In this document: positions 33,729 through 42,596 of the stretch, piece by piece
Layout: each line of letters begins with the position of its first letter
How positions within the stretch are numbered: position 1 is the stretch's first letter
Assembly (NCBI GenBank): GCA_038400315.1
Contig: CP151667.1
Location: 5,963,174 to 6,027,173, forward strand
Direction of reading: 5' to 3'
Source of the DNA: Isosphaeraceae bacterium EP7
GTDB taxonomy: Bacteria > Planctomycetota > Planctomycetia > Isosphaerales > Isosphaeraceae
DNA: 64,000 nucleotides
Notes under the pieces: model-generated
The model's database searches: none
What the model was told of the DNA's origin: nothing
What the model saw: the letters and a program-made list of their open reading frames with translations, nothing else
Made by a program: the position numbers and the translations under genes

Positions 33729-35201
33729 ATGCCCATCATCCCGCATTTCAGCGCACAGCCGGCCGCCGCCTTCCCTAGCCGCCGATCATTCCTCACCCGC
33801 ACCGGCCAGGGGATGGGGATGCTCGCGCTGACGGGCTTGTTGCAGCAGGAAGGGCTGGCCCTGGACATCGCCGGTCCCGCGGCCACCGTCGACCCGCTCG
33901 CCCCGCATGCTCCCCACTTCCCGGCGAAGGCCAAGTCGGTGATCTGGCTGTTCCTCAACGGCGGGCCTTCGCAGGTCGACACGTTCGACTACAAGCCGGA
34001 GTTGGAGAAGCGGAGCGGCGAGGAACTCCCGGGCTTCGACAAGAACACGGGGTTCTTCACCGGGTCGGTCGGCCCGCTGATGAAGTCGCCCTTCAAGTTC
34101 GCCCAGCACGGGCAGAGCGGTTCGTGGGTTTCAGACATCTTCCCCCACCTGTCCGGCCACGTCGACGACATGGCGTTCTTGCACGCCTGCCACACCGAGA
34201 CCAACAACCACTCGCCGGCCCTCTTCCAGATCAACACCGGCATGAGCCGGATGGGATACCCCTGCGTGGGGGCGTGGGTCACCTATGGACTGGGCACCGA
34301 GAATCGGAACCTCCCCGCGTTCGTCGTGATGTACGACACCCTGGGCCGGGGCCTGCCCAAGGGACACGCGCAGAACTGGGGGACGGGCTTCTTGCCGGGC
34401 GTCTATCAGGGGACTGCCGTCAACCCGCGTGGTGCCCCCATCAATAATCTGGAGCGCCCATCGACGCTCGGCGACCGTCGCCAACGGGCCCAGCTCGACC
34501 TGCTCCGCTCGCTCAATACCGACTACCAGGCCGAGAACCCCGGCGAGGCGGCGCTCGCCGCGCGGATCGAGTCGTTCGAGCTGGCCTATCGGATGCAGAT
34601 GTCGGCGCCCGAGGCCTTCGACGTCGACCGAGAGTCGCCCGCCACGCGTGCGCTCTACGGCATGGACGACCCGAAGTGCGGCCACTTCGCCCGCCAGTGC
34701 CTGCTGGCCCGCCGCCTGGTGGAGCGTGGCGTCCGATTCGTCCAGATCTTCAGCGGCGGCATGGAGAACGAGCGGAGCTGGGACGGCCACGCCGACATCG
34801 TCAAGAACCACGGCGGTTTCGCCCAGGAGACCGACCGACCCATGGCCGCGCTCCTTGCCGACCTCAAGGGGCGTGGGCTGCTCGACGACACCCTCGTCGT
34901 CTGCTGCGGCGAGTTCGGCCGCCTGCCGATTGTCCAGAAGGGGGGGACGGGTCGGGACCACAACCCCCACGCCTTCACCACCTGGATGGCCGGCGGCGGC
35001 ACCAAGGGCGGGACGCATTACGGCGAGACCGACGAGTTCGGCCACAAGGCGGTCGTCGACCGGGTGAGCGTCAACGACCTCCACGCCACGATGCTCAGAC
35101 TCCTCGGCCTCGACCACACTCGCCTGACCTACCGCTACAGCGGGCGCGACTTCCGCCTCACCGACGTCGCCGGTCGAGTCGTCGACGAGATCATCGCCTG
35201 A
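33729..35201 (+). CDS. DUF1501 protein with twin-arginine signal
   Basis: A 490-residue protein. The N-terminus carries SRRSFLTRTGQGMG, a twin-arginine export motif, followed by a hydrophobic stretch. The body matches DUF1501, a relative of the sulfatase/alkaline-phosphatase fold: VIWLFLNGGPSQVDTFDYKP near 75-94, and later GRDHNPHAFTTWMAGGG. It follows the DUF1549/DUF1553 gene by 44 bp and is almost certainly co-transcribed and co-functional. Substrate unknown. Confidence 0.93.
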   Translation: MPIIPHFSAQPAAAFPSRRSFLTRTGQGMGMLALTGLLQQEGLALDIAGPAATVDPLAPHAPHFPAKAKSVIWLFLNGGPSQVDTFDYKPELEKRSGEELPGFDKNTGFFTGSVGPLMKSPFKFAQHGQSGSWVSDIFPHLSGHVDDMAFLHACHTETNNHSPALFQINTGMSRMGYPCVGAWVTYGLGTENRNLPAFVVMYDTLGRGLPKGHAQNWGTGFLPGVYQGTAVNPRGAPINNLERPSTLGDRRQRAQLDLLRSLNTDYQAENPGEAALAARIESFELAYRMQMSAPEAFDVDRESPATRALYGMDDPKCGHFARQCLLARRLVERGVRFVQIFSGGMENERSWDGHADIVKNHGGFAQETDRPMAALLADLKGRGLLDDTLVVCCGEFGRLPIVQKGGTGRDHNPHAFTTWMAGGGTKGGTHYGETDEFGHKAVVDRVSVNDLHATMLRLLGLDHTRLTYRYSGRDFRLTDVAGRVVDEIIA

Positions 35202-35240
35202 CCTTTCCCGGCATCGTTCCGCCACAAACCGGGATGAGGA

Positions 35241-35274
35241 TTGACGCGTCCCGAGCATTAGTTTACACCTAAAC
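35241..35274 (+). promoter_or_regulatory. candidate marR promoter with overlapping palindromic operator
   Basis: TTGACG (35241-35246), 17 bases, TACACC (35264-35269). The palindrome GTTTA-CACC-TAAAC (35261-35274) covers the -10 box, as expected for self-repression by the MarR protein encoded next. The ATG at 35278 is only eight bases past the -10 and has no Shine-Dalgarno sequence, so the mRNA may be leaderless. Confidence 0.5.
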
Positions 35275-35277
35275 GAC

Positions 35278-35763
35278 ATGAGCGATGTGCGGAAGACCGA
35301 CGACCGTTCCCTCCCGGTCTTGAATCAGGATCCTCGCCCCTGGTCCGCCAGGGCGTGCGTCGCGCTGTTCCGATTTCAGGGGCGTTTCGAGCGGCGGATG
35401 GGCGCGACTCTCGGGGCCCATGGGCTGACCCCGGCGCAGTTCGACGTGCTCGCGACTCTCTGGCACGGCGAGGGAATCACCCAGCAAGAGCTGGCGCAGC
35501 GACTCCTGGTCACGAAGGGGAACGTGGTCGGGCTCATCGATCGGATGACCGCATCGGCATGGGTCGAGCGACGCCCCGATCCCGAAGATCGGCGTGCCAA
35601 TCGCCTCTACCTGACCGACGCCGGCCGGACGATCCTGGCCCAGGCGGGCCCCAGCCAGGTTGGCCTCGTCGAACAGGTCTTCGGGACCTTGAACGAGGCG
35701 GAACTCGGCCAATTTCACGCCATGCTCGAACGGCTCGAAACGACATGCATGCGGGGCGAGTAA
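35278..35763 (+). CDS. MarR-family transcriptional regulator
   Basis: A 161-residue winged-helix regulator. The DNA-binding core is LTPAQFDVLATLW near 50-62, ITQQELAQRLLVTKGNVVGLIDRM (recognition helix region, about 67-90) and the wing VERRPDPEDRRANRLYLTDAGR. The first gene of an operon with a nitroreductase and a DoxX protein. A palindrome over its own promoter suggests autorepression relieved by a small ligand or oxidant. Confidence 0.93.
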   Translation: MSDVRKTDDRSLPVLNQDPRPWSARACVALFRFQGRFERRMGATLGAHGLTPAQFDVLATLWHGEGITQQELAQRLLVTKGNVVGLIDRMTASAWVERRPDPEDRRANRLYLTDAGRTILAQAGPSQVGLVEQVFGTLNEAELGQFHAMLERLETTCMRGE

Positions 35764-35828
35764 TTATTTAACAGGGTAGTTTATCTATCGACCGTCGCCA
35801 CAGAAACTTTCTTGAAGGAGTGGTTTCC

Positions 35829-36431
35829 ATGATTGCAGAACGCCCGAGTCGCGCTGAAGAGAACGCCCTGGACCTACTCTTCCGGGAGGCGCGTACCCAC
35901 AACGCCTGGCTCCCGCAGCCGGTCGCCGAGAGGTCCCTCAGGGAGATTTACGACCTGGCCAAGATGGGCCCGACCAGCGTCAATTCGTCGCCCGCGCGCT
36001 TCGTCTTCCTGACGACGCCCGAGGCGAAGGAGAGGCTCGTTCCGGGCCTCATGGCCGGCAACGTCGAGAAGACTCGGTCGGCGCCGGTCGTGGTCATCGT
36101 GGCCCAAGACATGGAGTTCTACGAGGCCTTGCCGCGACTGATGCCCGCCATGGACGCCCGGTCCTGGTTCGCCGGCAATCCCGCGTTGATTGCCGATGCT
36201 GCGTCGCGCAACAGCACCTTGCAGGGCGCCTACCTCATGCTCGCGGCCCGTTCGCTCGGGCTCGATTGCGGGCCGATGTCGGGGTTCGACGCCGAGAAGG
36301 TCAACGCCGAGTTCTTCCCCGACGGGAAATGGCGGGCCAACTTCCTCTGCAACCTTGGTTATGGTGACGCACAAGGCCTCCACCCGCGCGGACCGCGACT
36401 TGCCTTCGATGAAGCGTGCCGCATCTTCTAA
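35829..36431 (+). CDS. rutE: RutE-like nitroreductase-family protein
   Basis: A 200-residue flavoprotein close to RutE (malonic semialdehyde reductase). Recalled RutE features found here: [58 protein letters not shown] and [12 protein letters not shown], with matching length (E. coli RutE is about 196). The ATG at 35829 is eight bases after GAAGGAG; a GTG at 35820 is unlikely because it overlaps the ribosome site. No rutA-D genes are near, so it probably reduces another aldehyde or quinone as part of the MarR-controlled operon. Confidence 0.9.
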   Translation: MIAERPSRAEENALDLLFREARTHNAWLPQPVAERSLREIYDLAKMGPTSVNSSPARFVFLTTPEAKERLVPGLMAGNVEKTRSAPVVVIVAQDMEFYEALPRLMPAMDARSWFAGNPALIADAASRNSTLQGAYLMLAARSLGLDCGPMSGFDAEKVNAEFFPDGKWRANFLCNLGYGDAQGLHPRGPRLAFDEACRIF

Positions 36432-36460
36432 TCCGAGTGATCGCTTCCAGGAGTGAGCCC

Positions 36461-36868
36461 ATGTCCTCGACGAACCCGATCACCGCGACGGCCAGCCCGG
36501 GCCGCGGGACGAACATCGCCTTGTGGGTCATCCAGGTGCTCCTGGCCCTCGCCTTCGCGATGGCCGGGACCATGAAGCTGGTCGGGCCAGAGATGGCAGT
36601 CAAGCAGTTCGAACTCCTCGGCCTGGGCCAGTGGTTCCGCTACCTGACCGGTCTCCTGGAGATCATCGCCGCCGTCTTGCTCGTCCTGCCGGCCTGGAGC
36701 GGCTTCGGGGCCCTGCTCCTCGTCCCCATCATGATCGGGGCCGCCGCCGCCCATGTCGCCGTCTTCAAAGACAACCCCGCGGCGCCCCTGGTCATTCTCG
36801 GCCTGGCGGCCATCGTTGCCTGGTTCAGGCTCAAGGTTTATCCGATCAACGCACGGAATTCTGGCTGA
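36461..36868 (+). CDS. DoxX-family membrane protein
   Basis: A 135-residue protein with four predicted transmembrane helices (about 17-38, 50-75, 77-97, 104-122). VIQVLLALAFAMAGTMKLVGP and the Leu/Gly-rich second helix match DoxX/SURF4-like proteins. AGGAG lies upstream of the ATG at 36461. The last gene of the marR operon. DoxX proteins are often induced with oxidoreductases by MarR regulators; their exact role is unclear. Confidence 0.88.
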   Translation: MSSTNPITATASPGRGTNIALWVIQVLLALAFAMAGTMKLVGPEMAVKQFELLGLGQWFRYLTGLLEIIAAVLLVLPAWSGFGALLLVPIMIGAAAAHVAVFKDNPAAPLVILGLAAIVAWFRLKVYPINARNSG

Positions 36869-36877
36869 TCGTTGATC

Positions 36878-36935
36878 CGCCGGCCCAGTCTGTCGTCCGA
36901 TCGCAAGGTCGATCCATTGACAGCCTGGGCCGGCG
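36878..36935. terminator. hairpin between convergent doxX and lon genes
   Basis: Two 17-base arms (36878-36894 and 36919-36935) pair with one mismatch around a 24-base loop. It sits between the two stop codons, so it can serve both strands. Confidence 0.65.
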
Positions 36936-36955
36936 GGCGGCGTCATGAGCCCCGC

Positions 36956-39526
36956 TCACACCGAGCCGGGCCTGCGGCGGGGCTTCTCGGGGAGGGCACC
37001 TTTTGCAGGGGGAACTTTCTTGGGCGAGGGATCGGGCTTGACGATCGGCGAGCGGGGCTTGGTCGCCCCTGGCCGGACCTTACCTTGGGTCCCCTTGGGC
37101 GGACCGAAGAGGAGCGGCATCACGTCATCGAGGGTGTCGACGGTGTAGAAGGTCAGGTCGTCGCGGACCTCCTGGGGAAGGTCCGCCAGGTCCTTCGCGT
37201 TGTGGGTCGGAAGGATGACCGACTTGATCCCGGCGCGCCTTGCCGCCAGGACCTTCTCGCGGACCCCGCCGACGGGCAGGACCCGGCCCGTGAGGGTCAC
37301 CTCGCCGGTCATGGCCAGGTCGCGGGGAATCGACTGCTTCTTGACCAGGCTCAGGAGCGCACCGGCCAGCGCGATGCCGGCCGAAGGGCCGTCTTTGGGG
37401 ACGGCGCCGGCGGGGACGTGGACGTGGACGTCGTGCTCGCGGAAGAACTTGGCGTCGATCCCCAGGGTCGTCGCGCGGCTCCGCAGGTAGCTAAGAGCCG
37501 CCTGGGCGCTCTCCTTCATCGACTCGCCGAGCAGGCCGGTGAGGGTGAGCCCCCCCTTGCCCTGCATGGCTGTGGCCTCGATGAACAGGATCTCGCCGCC
37601 GGTGGGAGTCCAGGCGAGGCCGGTGGAAACGCCCGGATCGTCGCCGCGGTCGGCCATCTCGCGGTAATGCTTGGGCGGGCCGAGCAACACGGGCAGTTCG
37701 GCGGGCAGGACCGTTCGGGCGGTGCGGGTCCCCTCGGCGTGGCGGCGGGCGACCTTGCGGCAGACGGTGGCCACCTCGCGCTCCAGGTTGCGCAGGCCGG
37801 CCTCGCGGGTGTAGTCGGAGATGATCCGCGAGACCGTCTCGTCGGGCAGCTTGAGGTCCTTCTCGGTCAGGCCGTGGGCCTCGAGCTGCTTGGGGACGAT
37901 GAACTTCTGCGCGATGAGGACCTTTTCTTCTTCGCTATATCCAGGCAGCTCCAGCACTTCCATCCGGTCCAGCAGCGGCGCCGGGATCGTGTCCAGCATG
38001 TTCGCCGTGGCGATGAACATGACCTTGGACAGGTCGAAATCGACGTCGAGATAGTGGTCGCGGAAGGTCGAGTTCTGCTCGGGGTCGAGGACTTCCAGGA
38101 GCGCCGCGGAGGGATCGCCCCGGAAGTCGTGGCCGAGCTTGTCGACCTCGTCGAGCATGAAGACCGGGTTATTGGTCTTCGCCTTGCGAATCCCCTGGAT
38201 GATGCGCCCGGGCATGCTGGCGACGTAGGTGCGCCTGTGTCCGCGGATCTCCGACTCGTCGTGGACTCCTCCCAGGCTGATGCGCACGAACTCGCGGCCC
38301 AGGGCCTTGGCGATGCTCTTGCCCAGGCTGGTCTTGCCGGTGCCGGGGGGGCCTGCGAAGCAGAGGATCGGGCCCTTCATGTCCTTCTTCAGCTTGCGCA
38401 CGGCCAGGTATTCGAGGATCCGGTCCTTGATCTTCTCCAGGTCGTAATGGTCGGCGTCCAGCACCTTCCGCGCCCGTTTCAGGTCGAGCCGGTCGCGGCT
38501 GGCCTTGCTCCAGGGGAGGGTCGCGAGCCAGTCGAGGTACGTCCGGACGATCGAGTACTCGGCCGAACTGGGGTGCATCCCGGCGAGGCGTTCCATCTCG
38601 CGTTCGGCCTCGACCAGCACGTCGGCGGGGGGCTTGGCCTTCTCGATCCGGCTCCAGAGTTCGTCGAGCTCGGGGTTATCCCCCTCGCCTTCGCCGAGTT
38701 CTTCCTGGATGGCCTTGATCTGCTGACGGAGGAAGTGGTCGCGCTGGGCCTTGGTGATCTCGCTGCCGACCTGCGCCTGGATCTTGCTCGAAAGCTCCAG
38801 GATGGCCAGCTGGCGTGCGAGGTACTGGCCGAGCTTCTCGAGCCGCACCTTGACGTCAACCTCGGCGAGGAGGTTCTGCTTCTCCTCGACGGTGAACGGC
38901 AGGCTGGAGCCGAGCAGGTCGGCGAGCCGGCCGGGCTCGCGCGTATTCATCGCGGCGACCTGAAGCTCCTCGGGCACCTGGCCGCTCTGCTCGATCATCC
39001 GCTGGAAGAGGAGGTTGACGTGGTGAACCAGGGCGTCGGCCTCGACCCCCTCGACTTCGACATCCTCGCAGGGCTCGACCCGGCCGATCAGGAACGGCTC
39101 GGTCTGGAGGATCTCGACAAGCCGGCCGCGGACGAGCCCCTGGCAGACGATCCGGGTCGATCCGTCGGGGAACTTCAGCATCTTCAGGACGGAGCCCAGG
39201 CAGACCGTCGGATACAGGTCGTTCAGGGAGGGTTCGTCGATGTCTGGCTGGCGCTGGGTGACCAGGCCGACCATCTTGGTGCCGAGGAGCACCTCATCGA
39301 CGAGCCGGATTCCCTGCGGCCGGTTGACGACCAGCGGGACGACGGTCTGGGGGAACACGACGTCGGTGCGAAGCGGGAGCAGGGGCAGCCGATCGAGGGT
39401 CGGTGGGACCGACTCCTCGCGGTCGGAAAGGACCAATGCCAGGCCCGTCGCCGAGGCGTCGGGGGCGACTGCACCCTGGCCGGCGGGGTCGGATTTCGCG
39501 GGGTTGCGCCTGGATTTCTTCTTCAT
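36956..39526 (-). CDS. lon: ATP-dependent Lon protease
   Basis: An 856-residue cytoplasmic protease. The N-terminal LON substrate-binding domain spans about 40-250 (LPLLPLRTDVVFPQTVVPL). The AAA+ module has Walker A GPPGTGKT and Walker B VFMLDEVDKLG, plus the arginine-finger region. The protease domain carries the catalytic Ser in KDGPSAGIA and the Lys in LPVGGVREKVLAARRAG. The last 45 residues are Pro/Lys-rich and unlike E. coli Lon. The ATG at 39526 begins MKKKSRR; upstream frame is unrelated. Lon removes misfolded and regulatory proteins. Confidence 0.96.
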   Translation of the reverse strand: MKKKSRRNPAKSDPAGQGAVAPDASATGLALVLSDREESVPPTLDRLPLLPLRTDVVFPQTVVPLVVNRPQGIRLVDEVLLGTKMVGLVTQRQPDIDEPSLNDLYPTVCLGSVLKMLKFPDGSTRIVCQGLVRGRLVEILQTEPFLIGRVEPCEDVEVEGVEADALVHHVNLLFQRMIEQSGQVPEELQVAAMNTREPGRLADLLGSSLPFTVEEKQNLLAEVDVKVRLEKLGQYLARQLAILELSSKIQAQVGSEITKAQRDHFLRQQIKAIQEELGEGEGDNPELDELWSRIEKAKPPADVLVEAEREMERLAGMHPSSAEYSIVRTYLDWLATLPWSKASRDRLDLKRARKVLDADHYDLEKIKDRILEYLAVRKLKKDMKGPILCFAGPPGTGKTSLGKSIAKALGREFVRISLGGVHDESEIRGHRRTYVASMPGRIIQGIRKAKTNNPVFMLDEVDKLGHDFRGDPSAALLEVLDPEQNSTFRDHYLDVDFDLSKVMFIATANMLDTIPAPLLDRMEVLELPGYSEEEKVLIAQKFIVPKQLEAHGLTEKDLKLPDETVSRIISDYTREAGLRNLEREVATVCRKVARRHAEGTRTARTVLPAELPVLLGPPKHYREMADRGDDPGVSTGLAWTPTGGEILFIEATAMQGKGGLTLTGLLGESMKESAQAALSYLRSRATTLGIDAKFFREHDVHVHVPAGAVPKDGPSAGIALAGALLSLVKKQSIPRDLAMTGEVTLTGRVLPVGGVREKVLAARRAGIKSVILPTHNAKDLADLPQEVRDDLTFYTVDTLDDVMPLLFGPPKGTQGKVRPGATKPRSPIVKPDPSPKKVPPAKGALPEKPRRRPGSV

Positions 39527-39698
39527 AGCCTTCCACGACGGGCAACATGATCGACCGGGCGGGCTGCATTCCGCCTTCGGACCGGAGGTGCCGCTCCCCG
39601 GAATGATTGTTAACCGCTGCCCGGCCGAAAGGAAGGGCCGTCGCCCGGCCCGGCCGCAGTTTGAGGGCCACCCATGCCGGGACGTGGCGATTACACCG

Positions 39699-40430
39699 TC
39701 ATTTCCGCCACCAATCCCCGTCTTCGTCGCCGCCAAATCCGCCGTAACGCGAATGCTGATGCAAGGCTTGGAGACGCTGAAAGTTGATCAGGCCAAGATA
39801 AGCGCAAAACATCGCATTAATCTGTTGATTACGAGAGAAGAGAAATGCCGCCAGGCCACCGGCCACCAACAGCGAGGCGACGTGGGCCCATCGCATCCCG
39901 TTGCGGCGGCTGGCCATGCCGAGCACAACTCCCGTGATTTGTCCGCCGTCAAGCGGCCAGATCGGGAACAGGTTGACGATGCTCCAGACGAGGTTGATCC
40001 ATAACATCGAGGTGAGCACTTCGAGGGCGATCGGGTTGTCCCGAAGCTGTTCCCAGCGGATCAGGCCCGTCTCCAGGAGCCCGAAGTTGATGACGGCGAA
40101 GATGAGCAACCCCGCGCCGGGCCCTGCGAATAGGACCGCGAGCCGCTTCCAGGGCGATTGGTGCTCGATATCGGAATAGCAGAGGCCGCCCATGCCGTAG
40201 AGCACGATGGAAGGGCGACTGCCGAAGGACTTCGAAGTCAGGCCGTGTCCCAGCTCGTGGGCCAGGATCGAGACGAACGCGCAGCCCACGAAGACGAGCA
40301 TGCTCTGGTAGTTGCCGTCGCTCCAGCCCAGGAGCGCCATGATCCCCCAGAAGAAGGGATGGACCCGGACCGGGATCCCCAGGACCCGGAAATTGAGGTC
40401 GAAGTCGGTCGTCTCCGGGATTCCGAACAT
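39699..40430 (-). CDS. site-2 protease-family (M50) membrane metalloprotease
   Basis: A 243-residue intramembrane zinc protease. The zinc motif HELGH is in the second helix (ILAHELGHGLTSK), and the third ligand Asp is in WPLDGGQITG. About five or six transmembrane helices, no PDZ domain, and a hydrophilic C-terminal tail ending GGDEDGDWWRK. The family cleaves membrane proteins such as anti-sigma factors. No sigma/anti-sigma pair is adjacent. Confidence 0.92.
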   Translation of the reverse strand: MFGIPETTDFDLNFRVLGIPVRVHPFFWGIMALLGWSDGNYQSMLVFVGCAFVSILAHELGHGLTSKSFGSRPSIVLYGMGGLCYSDIEHQSPWKRLAVLFAGPGAGLLIFAVINFGLLETGLIRWEQLRDNPIALEVLTSMLWINLVWSIVNLFPIWPLDGGQITGVVLGMASRRNGMRWAHVASLLVAGGLAAFLFSRNQQINAMFCAYLGLINFQRLQALHQHSRYGGFGGDEDGDWWRK

Positions 40431-40522
40431 GCGCGTGCGGCCTCGTCTAGCGTGATCTCTGGCGAAACGACCAGGTTAGGGCGTGAGTCGCCCGCCGACA
40501 AGCGGGGCCTGCCCGGGATCAA

Positions 40523-42133
40523 TCAGCCGTCCGCGTCGCCGCTGGGCCGATCGCCGGCCGGCAAGGCCGCGAGCCTCGCCAGAATGACGTTGAGGTCGAC
40601 GGGCTTGACGAGGTGAGAGTCGAAGCCCGCATCACGCGACTTGCGGCGGTCATCTTCCTGCCCATAGCCCGACACGGCCAGCAGGACGAGACCCGGGAGT
40701 TTGCCCGAGCCCCGCAATCTGCGGGCGACCTCGTAACCGTCGATGCTCGGCAGGCCGATGTCCAGCAAGATCACCTGGGGGAAGAACTGGAACGCCGTCT
40801 CCAACGCCTCCAGGCCATCGTGGGCGACGCGGACCTCGTGCCCGGCCAGCCCGAGGAGCCTGGCCATCCCGCGCGCCGTGTCGGGGCTGTCGTCGACGAC
40901 CAGGATCCGCCTGCGACTCATTCCTCGGGCCCCTGCGGCCGAAGACGGCGCGAGATTGATCGACTCCGAGGGTGACAGGCGTGGCAAACGGATGGTGAAC
41001 TCGGCCCCTTTGCCGGGGCCATCGCTGACCACCGACGCGGTCCCACCGTGCAGTTGCGCCAGCCGCCTGACCAGCGAGAGTCCCACGCCCAGGCCTCCCT
41101 GCGACCGGTCCAGAGACTGGTCGGCCTGGATGAAGAGTTCGAAGACGTGGGGCAGGATCTTCGAGTCGAGCCCCACGCCCGTATCCCGGACGCGTACCGC
41201 CGCGGTCTCCCCCTCGATCGCGGTCGAGACCCAGATCCGGCCCCCGGGCTCGGTGTACTTGGCGGCATTGGTCAGGAGATTTTCGAGGATCTGCTCCAAC
41301 CGGGTTGGGTCGGCGTCGACGTCGACGGGCCCGGGGGGCGAGGAGATCTCGAGCTGGTGCCCCTTGGACGAGATCAGGGGCAGCGTGGCCTCGACGGCAC
41401 GCGAGACTGCCTCGCGCAGGTCGAGCGGCTCTTTGCGGAGCTGGATCTTGCCGACGGCGATGCGCGAGACGTCGAGCAGGTCTTCCAGCAACCGGCTGAG
41501 GTGCTTGACCTGACGCTCGATGACGTCGCCCGACCATTCGAGGTCGGCCGGCTCGACGCCCCCTCGGCGCAGCAGCACGACGGCGTTGGAGATGGCGGCC
41601 AGCGGGTTTCTCAGCTCGTGCGCCAGCATCGTCAGGAACTCATCCTTGCGGCGGCTGGCGTCCTCGGCCTCGGCCCGCGCCCCTTGCTCGCGGATCAGCC
41701 TGGCCTGGCCCTCCACGAGCTGCCGCTCGGTACGCACCTGCGCCATCACGCGTGCCACGCACGGGAGGAGATAGTCGAGGTAGTCGGCCGTCTTGGGCAG
41801 GAAGTCGCGGATGCCGACGCGGATGGCCTCGCCCAGGACCGCCTCGTCGCCGAATCCTGTGATCAGGATCGACGGCACGGCCAGGCCGAGCGTCTTCAGC
41901 TCGGCATAGAAGTCCAGGCCATTGGTGTGGTCAGTCAGCTTGTAATCCAGCAGCATCAGGCCGATGCCGCCGCGCCTCAGGGCGTCGCGGGCCTCGGCCG
42001 CCGAGGCCGCGACGACGACGTCGTAGTCGGCCTTGCGCAGCCGACGGCTCTCCAGCATGGCGATGCCGGGGTCGTCCTCCAGGATCAGGATCGTATCGGC
42101 CGTTCCCTCTCCCTTCCCCGCCTCAGCCGTCAT
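40523..42133 (-). CDS. hybrid histidine kinase: receiver - kinase - receiver
   Basis: A 536-residue soluble signalling protein. Receiver domain 1 at about 13-130 with phospho-acceptor D63 (LMLLDYKLTD). HisKA with H172 in MLAHELRNPLAAI and an HATPase domain with N-box ILENLLTNAAKYT, DTGVGL and GGLGVGLSLV. Receiver domain 2 near 415-530 with Asp in VILLDIGLPSIDG. There is no sensor or membrane domain, so its input is probably the phospho-Asp of receiver 1. The ATG at 42133 overlaps the end of the upstream response regulator gene by 11 bases. This is the last gene of a three-gene relay. Confidence 0.92.
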   Translation of the reverse strand: MTAEAGKGEGTADTILILEDDPGIAMLESRRLRKADYDVVVAASAAEARDALRRGGIGLMLLDYKLTDHTNGLDFYAELKTLGLAVPSILITGFGDEAVLGEAIRVGIRDFLPKTADYLDYLLPCVARVMAQVRTERQLVEGQARLIREQGARAEAEDASRRKDEFLTMLAHELRNPLAAISNAVVLLRRGGVEPADLEWSGDVIERQVKHLSRLLEDLLDVSRIAVGKIQLRKEPLDLREAVSRAVEATLPLISSKGHQLEISSPPGPVDVDADPTRLEQILENLLTNAAKYTEPGGRIWVSTAIEGETAAVRVRDTGVGLDSKILPHVFELFIQADQSLDRSQGGLGVGLSLVRRLAQLHGGTASVVSDGPGKGAEFTIRLPRLSPSESINLAPSSAAGARGMSRRRILVVDDSPDTARGMARLLGLAGHEVRVAHDGLEALETAFQFFPQVILLDIGLPSIDGYEVARRLRGSGKLPGLVLLAVSGYGQEDDRRKSRDAGFDSHLVKPVDLNVILARLAALPAGDRPSGDADG

Positions 42134-42596
42134 GCGTGACCCCGATCTCTGGGGCCCCATTACGCGGCGGGATGCGGACGACCTGGAGGAACAGGCCGAG
42201 CTGCTTGATGGCGTTGACGAAGCTGTCGTATTCCACGGGCTTGGTGATGTAGACGTTGCAGCCGAGCTGGTAACACCGTTCGACCTCGCGCGGGTCGTCG
42301 GTGGTCGTCAGCATGATCACCGGGATCGAGCAGGTCGACGGCTCGGACTTCAGCCTGCGCAAGACCTCCACGCCGTCGATTCGCGGCATGTTGATGTCCA
42401 GCAGCAGCAGGAAGTCCTTGTCCAGCAGCTTGCCGACATATTCCCCCCGCCCGTGGATCAGGTCGAGCGCCTCCTGGCCGTCGCGCACCCGGTAGAAGCC
42501 GTTGACGAGCCCGGCTCTCTGGAGGTTCTTGTGGATTAGCGTTGCGTGTCCATCGTCGTCCTCGGCGAGCACGATGGTCAGGGATTTCGGCGTCAT
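42123..42596 (-). CDS. single-domain response regulator (Rcp1-like)
   Basis: A 157-residue CheY-like receiver. Asp residues DDD at 13-15 bind the metal, D67 in LLLLDINMPRIDG is the phospho-acceptor, and LTTTDD and ITKPV mark the switch Thr and Lys. No output domain. The insert GRGEYVGKLLDK before the phospho-Asp is typical of the Rcp1 type that pairs with phytochrome-like kinases. It overlaps the upstream kinase by four bases and the downstream kinase by eleven, so all three are translationally coupled. Confidence 0.93.
   Translation of the reverse strand: MTPKSLTIVLAEDDDGHATLIHKNLQRAGLVNGFYRVRDGQEALDLIHGRGEYVGKLLDKDFLLLLDINMPRIDGVEVLRRLKSEPSTCSIPVIMLTTTDDPREVERCYQLGCNVYITKPVEYDSFVNAIKQLGLFLQVVRIPPRNGAPEIGVTHDG

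Noticed and set aside
36872-39550. 892-residue plus-strand frame opposite lon
   Set aside because: Long frame produced by GC-rich antisense codons; lon is certain on the other strand.
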